64,000 nt of DNA, from NCBI RefSeq assembly GCF_014396785.1, contig NZ_CP060718.1:248001-312000 (forward strand). Direction: 5' to 3'. Positions within the stretch are counted from its first letter, which is position 1, and the number at the start of each line of letters is the position of its first letter. Source of the DNA: Sphingomonas lutea. Lineage in GTDB: Bacteria > Pseudomonadota > Alphaproteobacteria > Sphingomonadales > Sphingomonadaceae. Made by a program: the position numbers and the translations under genes. Under the pieces are notes generated by a model. That model did no database searches and was not told the DNA's origin. It saw nothing but the letters and a program-made list of their open reading frames with translations. Below, one piece after another: positions 1-6,556 of the stretch.

Positions 1-793
1 GGTTGAAATCGCCTTCGAGCCCGTGGCCGACCGCTTCGTGAAGCAGCACGCCGGGCCAGCCCGGGCCGAGCACGACGGGCATCTCCCCCGCCGGAGCGGC
101 GACCGAATCGAGGTTGGTCAGCGCCTGGGCAAGTGCGATATCGATCGCGCGGTTCCACTCGCTTTCGGCAAAGAGCGGCTGATAAAGGTAGCGGCCGCCG
201 ACGCCGTGATAGCCGGTCTCGCGGCGGCCGTTCTGCTCGGCCACGATCTGTACGCCAAGGCGAACCAGCGGACGGACGTCGTGGGCGACGAAGCCGTCAC
301 CGCGGACGATATCGATCACGCTCCAGGTCGCGGCGAGGGCGACGCTGACTTGCGCCACGCGCGGGTCGCGGGCGCGGGCGGCGGCATCGACCGCCTCGCA
401 CAGCGCGACCTTTTCGGCGAAGGGCACCAGGCTCAACGGATCGTCGGCGCCATACATCGCCTGATTGGTGCGCGGCGGCGGCGGCGCGGGCTGGTGGCGC
501 GGATCGAGCAGCTTGAGCGTCGCCGCGGCGCGCTCTATCGCCGCCTCGCTGATCTCATTGGCGTGGGAAAAGGCCGTGGTTTCCCCGCTGACGCCGCGCA
601 GGCCGAAGCCCGACGACGTATTGTAGTCGGCGGTCTTCAGCCGGCCATCGTCGAAGCCGAAGGATTCGCTTGCGCTATATTGCAGGTAAAGCTCACCATC
701 GTCATGCGCCGACAAATGCTTGGCGGCGAGGCGTCGCGCGGCATCCGGGTCGAGACTGCGGTGCAGAAACCGGCGCGGGTCGGCGCCGCTCAT
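1..793 (-). CDS. tldD: TldD metalloprotease, N-terminal part (cut by window edge)
   Basis: About 264 residues are present, reading from an ATG at 793 to the window edge. TldD pairs with PmbA (TldE) as a cytoplasmic zinc protease that processes modified peptides and degrades unstructured polypeptides. The frame is open throughout and ends in the metal-binding segment LLHEAVGHGLEGDF, whose HExxxH motif is the TldD signature; PmbA lacks this motif. The upstream part contains the usual TldD-like segments (SSGFGLRGVSGETTAFSHAN). The start overlaps the stop of the upstream zinc-finger gene as ATGA, so the two are probably co-transcribed. The C-terminal half lies outside the window. Confidence 0.93.
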   Translation of the reverse strand, partial: MSGADPRRFLHRSLDPDAARRLAAKHLSAHDDGELYLQYSASESFGFDDGRLKTADYNTSSGFGLRGVSGETTAFSHANEISEAAIERAAATLKLLDPRHQPAPPPPRTNQAMYGADDPLSLVPFAEKVALCEAVDAAARARDPRVAQVSVALAATWSVIDIVRGDGFVAHDVRPLVRLGVQIVAEQNGRRETGYHGVGGRYLYQPLFAESEWNRAIDIALAQALTNLDSVAAPAGEMPVVLGPGWPGVLLHEAVGHGLEGDFN

Positions 794-1005
794 GCCGCCT
801 GGCTATCGGCCGGGCCCCCGGCGAGCACGAAGCGGCGGTCGCAATAGCCGCATTCGACGAAGCCCAAGGCAGGATCGACCCGCAGGTAGACGCGCGGATG
901 GCCGAGCGCGGGCGACACTTCGCCCGAGCCGTCGCAGGCGATCGACGCGGTCGGAATGCGGATGACTTCGGGCGGGGGCGGACCTTGCTGTGGCATGCCC
1001 GTCAC
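790..1005 (-). CDS. Zinc-finger domain protein, zf-CHCC (NDUFS6-like)
   Basis: This 71-residue protein has Cys24, His36, Cys52 and Cys55 in the spacing of the CHCC zinc finger, with FVECGYCDRRFVL near the C-terminus. In the mitochondrial complex I subunit NDUFS6 this fold binds zinc. Alphaproteobacteria carry stand-alone short versions whose exact role, probably in respiratory-complex assembly, I infer only from the family. The N-terminus is proline-rich. The stop overlaps the tldD start, which implies a two-gene transcript. Confidence 0.85.
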   Translation of the reverse strand: MTGMPQQGPPPPEVIRIPTASIACDGSGEVSPALGHPRVYLRVDPALGFVECGYCDRRFVLAGGPADSQAA

Positions 1006-1033
1006 TTAAGCGGCGGGCAGCGCCGTCACAAGG

Positions 1034-1558
1034 TCACAGATAGTTGGCGGTGACGTCGAACGTCGCTTCGTAGCGCCCTTCGGGCTGGTTGGGGTTAAGC
1101 ATGATGGTGCCGCCCATGTGGAAGAAGAAGGCGCGGGTAACCGGATCGATGGTGCGCAGCGGCAAGCCGTCGAGCGTCAGGCCCAGGACGGCGATGCGGT
1201 CGGCATTGTTGGTCGTGCTGATCAATTCCAGCGGCGTGGTGTGCGTGATCACGACCTGCTGACCGGGCGTGCCCGCACCGGCGAACTGGGCGCGGTTGCC
1301 GACATCGCTCGGGACGCCGGTAACGCCGCCGAAAACGGTGCGGGCGCCGGTTGCGGCGTTGATCGACACGATCCCAAGCGACGTCGTCGACGGCGACACT
1401 GTTCCAAAGCTGAGGTCGTCGATCTTGACCAGCGTCAGCGGCACCAGGATGAGCGCGCGGTTGGTCGCCTGCTGCGCGGGCGTCGCGGCCAGCGCGGGAA
1501 CCGCAGGAAAAGCGACGGCCGCAAGGGCGGCGGCGATGCACGATTTACGGATGTCCAC
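1034..1558 (-). CDS. DUF4402 secreted pilin-like protein A
   Basis: A secreted protein of about 174 residues. The GTG at 1558 has a GGAG six bases upstream, which I prefer to the in-frame TTG at 1570. A signal peptide runs to about PALAA, followed by ATPAQQATNRALILVPL, a first strand with alternating hydrophobic residues. The C-terminus reads NQPEGRYEATFDVTANYL. The PEG-Y-x-TFDVT ending and penultimate tyrosine are shared with the other DUF4402 proteins in the window (1675-2190 and the 58-60 kb cluster). No enzyme motif is visible. A structural subunit of a surface fibre is my inference; the family has no well-defined function. Confidence 0.82.
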   Translation of the reverse strand: MDIRKSCIAAALAAVAFPAVPALAATPAQQATNRALILVPLTLVKIDDLSFGTVSPSTTSLGIVSINAATGARTVFGGVTGVPSDVGNRAQFAGAGTPGQQVVITHTTPLELISTTNNADRIAVLGLTLDGLPLRTIDPVTRAFFFHMGGTIMLNPNQPEGRYEATFDVTANYL

Positions 1559-1648
1559 TGGCCACTCCAAAACGCAAAAGTCAGGAGTCCGGCTTTTACG
1601 GAGCCCGCGTCACCACGCGTTTGAGAGACAGGGTTCGTGAAAGATTTA

Positions 1649-1680
1649 CCCTAACGGTCAAGCATTTCACCGCGTTAGGG
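1649..1680. other. Perfect inverted repeat overlapping a DUF4402 stop codon
   Basis: CCCTAACG at 1649-1656 and CGTTAGGG at 1673-1680 form a perfect 8-bp dyad with a 16-nt spacer. The right arm spans the TAA stop of the gene at 1675-2190. It lies between two minus-strand DUF4402 genes. It could be a weak transcript-end hairpin or an operator for the downstream gene. No U-tract follows, so a classical terminator is unlikely. Confidence 0.4.
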
Positions 1681-2190
1681 ATATTGCACCGTCACGTCGA
1701 AGGTGCCCACATAAATCCCCTCGGGCTGGTTGGCGCCGACGTTGAGGGTCGCGCCGACCCGGAATTCGAACGCCACGAGCCGGGCGACGTTGCGCTTGTC
1801 GAGCCCTTCGACCGTAAACTTGGTCGCCGTCATCGTCTCGGTGCCGCCCGACCGGGTCAGCGTGACGGGCTGCCTGGGAACCTTGATGTTGACGACATTG
1901 CTGCTCCCCGCCGCGCCGATGAAGGCTGCTGCATGCGGATCGCCGCCGATCAGGATTGCCCCGCCCGTCGCACTGGCCGTGTCCGTGTTGGGGTCAATCA
2001 CCACTGTTCCCGCGGTCGCGCCCGCGGCGATGTAGCCGAAGTCGAGATCATAGCGCTTGATGATCGAGATTGGATGAAGAAGCGCAGTCGTCGCGGTAGC
2101 GTTGACCGCCGGCGTCGCAGCCCTCGCCGGCTGCATACAGAGGCAGGCGAGCACGATGGCCAGAAAAAAGCGGGACGCGAAGTTCGACAT
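1675..2190 (-). CDS. DUF4402 secreted pilin-like protein B
   Basis: 171 residues, starting at the ATG at 2190. The signal peptide is MSNFASRFFLAIVLACLCM with cleavage probably after PARA, and the mature protein begins ATPAVNATATTALLHPISI. The C-terminal strand NQPEGIYVGTFDVTVQYP matches its neighbour at 1034-1558 and ends with a penultimate tyrosine. The pair is probably a tandem duplication with its own promoter region. No catalytic residues are recognisable, and a fibre-subunit role is inferred from the family resemblance to the 58-60 kb cluster, where a chaperone is present. Confidence 0.83.
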   Translation of the reverse strand: MSNFASRFFLAIVLACLCMQPARAATPAVNATATTALLHPISIIKRYDLDFGYIAAGATAGTVVIDPNTDTASATGGAILIGGDPHAAAFIGAAGSSNVVNIKVPRQPVTLTRSGGTETMTATKFTVEGLDKRNVARLVAFEFRVGATLNVGANQPEGIYVGTFDVTVQYP

Positions 2191-2209
2191 GTCGAGGGCG
2201 CACTAGTCT

Positions 2210-2258
2210 GGTTAACGTCAAGATCACTCTAGCGGTTAAGGTAAACGCGGCGTTTACC
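2210..2258. promoter_or_regulatory. Candidate operator region between divergent genes
   Basis: Two GGTTAA sequences (2210-2215 and 2234-2239) read as TTAACC on the strand of the DUF4402 gene that starts at 2190. Directly next to them is a near-perfect palindrome, GGTAAACGC, one G, GCGTTTACC (2240-2258). The region lies between the divergent DUF4402 and ABC-ATPase genes. TTAACC resembles the half-site of the alphaproteobacterial regulator CtrA. The palindrome is of the size bound by a dimeric repressor. Both readings are inference. Confidence 0.4.
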
Positions 2259-2305
2259 CGGGCTCGCTTGTCGCGGCGGCAGGCCTTTCCTATGCCGGAG
2301 GGACG

Positions 2306-3232
2306 ATGGACCAGCCGGCAATCCGCATTGAATCGCTCGAGAAGACCTATGCCGGGGGCAAGCAGGCGCTGCGCGATGTGAGCCTCGACATTCCGCGCGG
2401 GCAGATTTTCGGGCTGCTCGGGCCCAACGGTGCGGGCAAATCGACCCTGATCAACATCCTCGCCGGCCTTGTCGTGAAAACTTCAGGCAAGGCAATGATC
2501 TGGGGCTTCGACATCGACGAACATCCGCGAAGCGCCAAAAGATCGATCGGCGTGGTGCCGCAGGAAATCATCTTCGACCCGTTCTTCACCCCGCGCGAGA
2601 CGCTGGAGATACAGGCCGGTCTGTACGGCATCGCGCGGGCGCAGCGGCAGTCCGACGCGCTGCTCGCCGCGATGCACCTCACCGACAAGGCGCATGCTTA
2701 TGCGCGCACGCTGTCAGGAGGAATGAAGCGCCGCCTGCTGGTGGCCAAGGCGATGGTCCACTCACCCCCCATCCTCGTGCTCGACGAGCCGACCGCGGGC
2801 GTCGATGTCGAACTGCGGCGGCAATTATGGGATTATGTCCGCCAGCTTCACGCGACCGGCGTGACGATTGTCCTTACCACCCACTATCTCGAAGAGGCGG
2901 AGGAACTGTGCGACCGCATCGGGATTATCAATCACGGCCGGATCGTCGCCAATGAGCCGACGCGCGAACTGATCGCCAAGACCCAGGAAAAGTCGGTTGT
3001 GGTCACGTTCGACCGCGACATTGGCGAAGTGCCGACCAATGCCTGTTTCGAAAATATCGAGCTGGTTGACGAGCGGACGTTGCAGATCATGTTCCGCAAG
3101 GACCGGGTGAACGCGGGCGAAGTGCTGGCTGCGCTGACCGCCGCGGGCCTCGGCATCGTCGACGTCTCCACCCGCGACCCCGATCTTGAAGACGTCTTCC
3201 TCAGTCTCGTGTCGGCCGACACGGCGACATGA
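2306..3232 (+). CDS. ABC transporter ATP-binding protein (exporter type, orphan)
   Basis: A 308-residue cytoplasmic ATPase. Walker A is GPNGAGKST at about residues 39-47, the signature is LSGGMKRRL at about 136, Walker B is [12 protein letters not shown] at about 156, and the switch histidine is in [12 protein letters not shown]. The roughly 80-residue C-terminal extension is typical of the CcmA/DrrA/YadG exporter class. No membrane permease lies next to it. The downstream neighbour, nadB, overlaps by four bases (ATGA), so the partner subunit must be elsewhere and the substrate cannot be named. Confidence 0.9.
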   Translation: MDQPAIRIESLEKTYAGGKQALRDVSLDIPRGQIFGLLGPNGAGKSTLINILAGLVVKTSGKAMIWGFDIDEHPRSAKRSIGVVPQEIIFDPFFTPRETLEIQAGLYGIARAQRQSDALLAAMHLTDKAHAYARTLSGGMKRRLLVAKAMVHSPPILVLDEPTAGVDVELRRQLWDYVRQLHATGVTIVLTTHYLEEAEELCDRIGIINHGRIVANEPTRELIAKTQEKSVVVTFDRDIGEVPTNACFENIELVDERTLQIMFRKDRVNAGEVLAALTAAGLGIVDVSTRDPDLEDVFLSLVSADTAT

Positions 3233-4819
3233 CCAAGACGTTCGACGTCCTCATCGTCGGATCGGGCGCCGCCGGGCTGACCGCGGCGCTCAATCTCGCC
3301 CAGAATTATAAGGTGGCCGTGATCGCGAAGGGCGCGCTTGCCGATAGCGCCACGGGACGCGCGCAGGGCGGGATCGCCGCTGTGCTCGAGGAAGGCGACA
3401 GCTTCGAGGCGCATGTCGAAGATACGATGATCGCCGGTGCAGGCCTCAACGACCGCGATGTGGTCGAGCATGTTGTGAGTCAGGCCCCCGCGCGATTTCC
3501 CGGCTGGTCGAGCTTGGCGTGCCCTTCGCGACCGAAGGCAACGCACTGCACCTCACTCGGGAGGGCGGACACAGCCATCGCCGCATCGTCCATGTCGCCG
3601 ACGCGACCGGCTATGCCATCCAGCAGGCGCTGGAGAGCGCCGCGGCCAAGCAGCCGAACATCACCCTGGTCCCCGACATGGTCGCGATCGACCTCGCGAC
3701 CGGGCGCCACGCGGCCGACTTCACCACCAGCGGCGCGGTCCACGGCCTCTACGCCTACAATCGCAAGACGAAGCGCGTGGAGGCGCTCACGGCGCGGGCC
3801 ACAATCCTTGCCACCGGAGGCGCAGGACGGACCTATCTCTATTCCACGGCGCCGCGCGGTGCGACCGGGGACGGCATTGCCATGGCGTGGCGCGCCGGCT
3901 GCCGCGTGTCGAACATGGAATTCATGCAATTCCACCCGACCTGCCTATACCACCTTCAGGTCAAGAACTTCCTGATTACAGAGGCCGTGCGGGGCGAGGG
4001 CGGACATCTTAAGCTGCCCCCGGCGTCGCCGGTGGCGGTTCCCGCTTCATGGTCAAGTTCGACAAGCGCGCGGAGCTTGCCCCGCGGGACATCGTCGCCC
4101 GCGCCATCGACCATGAGATCAAGCGCCTCGGACTCGACTATGTTCACCTCGACATTTCGCATCGCGACGAGGATTTCGTCCGCGCCCATTTCCCCAACAT
4201 CTACGACAAGCTGCTCGGCCTTGGCATCGACATCACGCGCGAGCCCATCCCGGTCGTGCCGGCGCAACATTACACCTGCGGCGGAATCGTCGTGGACCGC
4301 GACGGGCGGACCGATGCGCCGGGGCTCTACGCGGCCGGCGAAGCGACCGAATCCGGGCTTCACGGCGCCAATCGCCTTGCGTCCAACAGCCTGCTGGAAT
4401 GCGTCGTCTTCGGCCAGGCCGCAGCCGAGCATATCGCTGCCAATTTCGAAACGCTGCCGCAGGTGCCGAAGATTCGCCCATGGGACGAAAGCCGGGTCAC
4501 CGACAGCGACGAAGAGGTCGTGATCGCCCAGACGTGGGGCGAGATCCGCCGCTTCATGTGGAATTACGTGGGCATCGTCCGCACCACCAAACGGCTCGAG
4601 CGGGCGAAGCGGCGAATTGACATGCTGCGCCAGGAAGTCGCTGATTATTACAGCAATTTCCGCGTCACGCCGGACCTGATCGAACTTCGCAACCTGGTCG
4701 AGGTCGCGGACCTCATTGTCCGCTCGGCGCTTTCGCGAAAGGAAAGCCGCGGGCTACATTACACCCTCGATTACCCGGACATGCGTGCAGAAGCGCGTGA
4801 CACCGTCCTCATTCCATGA
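3229..4819 (+). CDS. nadB: L-aspartate oxidase NadB, interrupted by two frameshifts
   Basis: NadB oxidises L-aspartate to iminoaspartate with FAD, the first step of de novo NAD synthesis. The N-terminus carries the FAD-binding [15 protein letters not shown]. The coding frame breaks twice. Near 3490 (CCCCCGCGCG), EHVVSQAP continues in the next frame as [20 protein letters not shown]. Near 4020, in a run of C, the frame changes again before [20 protein letters not shown]. Both breaks are repaired by adding one base. The repaired protein is about 530 residues, the normal NadB length, and keeps the AHYTCGG and [11 protein letters not shown] motifs. Given the many similar breaks in essential genes here, sequencing error is more likely than a true pseudogene. 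Confidence 0.88.
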
Positions 4820-4914
4820 TTGTCTGTTGCAGCCACGGAACAAACATCAGCCGTAGCAATTTAGCCTTCTTCGAGAGCTCCCGGGCTTTCTTCAACGACA
4901 GGGGATTTTAAGAG

Positions 4915-5181
4915 ATGAAACTCACCACCGTTTTCGCCGTCGCCGCCGGTCTTGGCGCGCTCGCCGCTTGCAACAACACGCCGCAAGAGCAGGCCGCCGA
5001 CAATATCGAGGTGAACGCCGAGACCACCGCCGACGCGCTTGAGGAGCAGGCCGACAACGCCGGCACCGAAGCGACCGAAGATTCGCTCGAGAATCAGGCC
5101 GACGCGACGCGCGAAGCCGGCGAAGAAGCTGCTGACGCGACCCGCACCGGTGCCGACGCCGACGGCAACAGCGCCAACTAA
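4915..5181 (+). CDS. Small acidic lipoprotein
   Basis: An 88-residue protein with a signal sequence ending in the lipobox LAAC at about residue 19, so it should be lipid-anchored. The mature part is Ala/Glu/Asp-rich with repeated EEQADNAGTEA-like and NQADATREAGEEA-like segments and no aromatic residues, suggesting a flexible or helical acidic tail. A strong terminator follows at 5224. I do not recognise a functional family; similar small ACNN-type lipoproteins occur in sphingomonads without a known role. Confidence 0.75.
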   Translation: MKLTTVFAVAAGLGALAACNNTPQEQAADNIEVNAETTADALEEQADNAGTEATEDSLENQADATREAGEEAADATRTGADADGNSAN

Positions 5182-5223
5182 GTCTCAGTCGACCAAGCCA
5201 TCAGCACGCAGATGGCCTGGCGA

Positions 5224-5254
5224 AGGGCGCTCGCGAAAGCGAGCGCCCTTTTCC
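5224..5254 (+). terminator. Intrinsic terminator after the small lipoprotein gene
   Basis: A perfect 11-bp stem AGGGCGCTCGC / GCGAGCGCCCT with a GAAA tetraloop is followed by TTTTCCTT. It lies about 45 bases past the lipoprotein stop on the same strand. Confidence 0.9.
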
Positions 5255-5308
5255 TTGCCCGCGGCCACGGGCTGGTAAGGAACACGCCGCCGCCATAAAA
5301 TCGGCAAG

Positions 5309-6004
5309 GTGAGTGCCAACCCTCTCAGCTGCGCGACATGCCCGGTGCGCAGCCGCGCCGCCTGCTCGGCGCTGCGCGAGGAGGAGCGCGGCGAGCTGGC
5401 GCGAATCGGGCATCACCAGCGCCTTCGGCGTGGGCAGACCCTGTTCGCCGCGCACGACGAGCCAGCGCATTGTGCGACGCTGATCAGCGGTGCGCTCAAG
5501 ATCAGCAGTTTCGGGGAAGATGGGACCGAACGGATCCTGAGCCTCGTTCACCCGGCAGGTTTCATCGGCGAGATGTTTGCGCCGGTCGCGGATCACCAGA
5601 TCGTTGCGCTCACCGACAGCAAGCTGTGCGTATTTTCCAAGCGAGACTATGAGCGAGCCGTTGAGCGATTTCCCGCGCTCGGCCGGGCTTTGCTCCGTCG
5701 CTCCGCCGAGGATCTGTTCGAAAGCCGAGCGCTAATCGACCTGTTGGGCCGCCGATCGTCGCTGCAGAAAGTCTCAGGGATGTTGCTTGCGATGGCGCGA
5801 GCGGCCAGCGATTCCCCCTGTCATCCGGCCGCGACCTTCGACCTCCCGGTCACGCGCGGGGAGATGGCGGGAATGCTCGGCCTGACGATCGAGACGGTCA
5901 GCCGTCAACTGTCAAAGCTGGAGCGCGACGGACTGATCCACCGCAGCGGAACGCGCGGCATCGAGATCGTCGATGCCGCGCGGCTGGGGAGGCTGGGCGG
6001 CTAG
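5309..6004 (+). CDS. Crp/Fnr-family regulator with iron-sulfur cysteines (FnrL-like)
   Basis: A 231-residue cytoplasmic transcription factor starting with GTG. Cys8, Cys11 and Cys19 (CxxCx7C) plus Cys107 in SKLCVFS match the four [4Fe-4S] ligands of oxygen-sensing Fnr/FnrL proteins. A cyclic-nucleotide-binding-like beta-barrel follows, then the dimer helix, then a winged helix with TRGEMAGMLGLTIETVSRQL. The facing gene at 6008-6433 has a perfect FNR/FixK box upstream (6486-6501). A local oxygen-responsive switch is therefore likely, though the link is inference. Confidence 0.9.
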   Translation: MSANPLSCATCPVRSRAACSALREEERGELARIGHHQRLRRGQTLFAAHDEPAHCATLISGALKISSFGEDGTERILSLVHPAGFIGEMFAPVADHQIVALTDSKLCVFSKRDYERAVERFPALGRALLRRSAEDLFESRALIDLLGRRSSLQKVSGMLLAMARAASDSPCHPAATFDLPVTRGEMAGMLGLTIETVSRQLSKLERDGLIHRSGTRGIEIVDAARLGRLGG

Positions 6005-6007
6005 GCC

Positions 6008-6433
6008 TCAGAGGACCGCCGCAATGACCACTACGGCGATCGACCAGCACAGGATCAGCACCGGAAGCGTCAGCATGAGCACACTCGCTTCGGCCGCGGA
6101 GCTGTGCCCGGTGGCGGTGTCGACGCCTTTGCGGGCGAATTCGCTCCAGCGCATCGCCCCGCCCTTGTCCTTCGACGTGCGGACAAAGATCACCGGGACT
6201 GCGAAGAAGGCGGCCAGGAAGATGAAATTGATGCCCATCGGCACCGCCAGCATCGGCGCCGCAAAGCCAATCGTCATCACCGCCAGGAAGCCGAACAGGC
6301 AGAGCGCCAGGGCGGCGTAGAGCCGGGTCGGAAGCTCGAAGCTGTGCTCCTCGCACGCGCGCTGCGGGAGTGCGGGGGCGGGGACAATCCGGGCGGAAGC
6401 GGCCAGTTGCTTGTGATCGATCGTGCGGGTCAT
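6008..6433 (-). CDS. Small membrane protein, probable Fnr target
   Basis: 141 residues if it starts at the ATG at 6433, which has AAAGGAG eight bases upstream; an earlier in-frame start at 6481 lacks such a site. Two adjacent hydrophobic segments, around LYAALALCLFGFLAVMTIGF and INFIFLAAFFAVPVIFV, are followed by a charged loop (TSKDKGGAMRWSEFARKG) and a C-terminal segment, LMLTLPVLILCWSIAVVVIA. I do not recognise the family. The upstream TTTGAC-N4-GTCAAA box and the convergent Fnr-like gene suggest expression at low oxygen. Confidence 0.75.
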   Translation of the reverse strand: MTRTIDHKQLAASARIVPAPALPQRACEEHSFELPTRLYAALALCLFGFLAVMTIGFAAPMLAVPMGINFIFLAAFFAVPVIFVRTSKDKGGAMRWSEFARKGVDTATGHSSAAEASVLMLTLPVLILCWSIAVVVIAAVL

Positions 6434-6485
6434 GAATCGAGCTCCTTTGTTGGAGCCCGAGCTAAACCGGGACGCGCGCAACCGC

Positions 6486-6501
6486 TTTGACCGATGTCAA
6501 A
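6486..6501. promoter_or_regulatory. FNR/FixK-type box
   Basis: TTTGAC-CGAT-GTCAAA is a perfect 6-4-6 inverted repeat matching the TTGAC-N4-GTCAA class bound by Fnr, FnrL and FixK. Its centre is about 60 bases upstream of the membrane gene start at 6433 and about 63 bases upstream of polA at 6557. The tight pairing with a neighbouring Fnr gene favours the membrane gene as the target. Confidence 0.75.
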
Positions 6502-6556
6502 GCGCGCAACGGCGGCAGCTTTCCTCGGCGCGCGACCCTGCTAAAGCCGCGCATTC

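Noticed and set aside
3229..4819. nadB as a true pseudogene (NAD auxotrophy)
   Set aside because: Both breaks are single-base losses, and essential genes nearby show the same pattern, so error is more likely. Not excluded.
6486..6501. FNR box as a polA regulator
   Set aside because: Spacing would allow it, but polA is a housekeeping gene and the facing membrane gene has a better site distance and ribosome-binding site.
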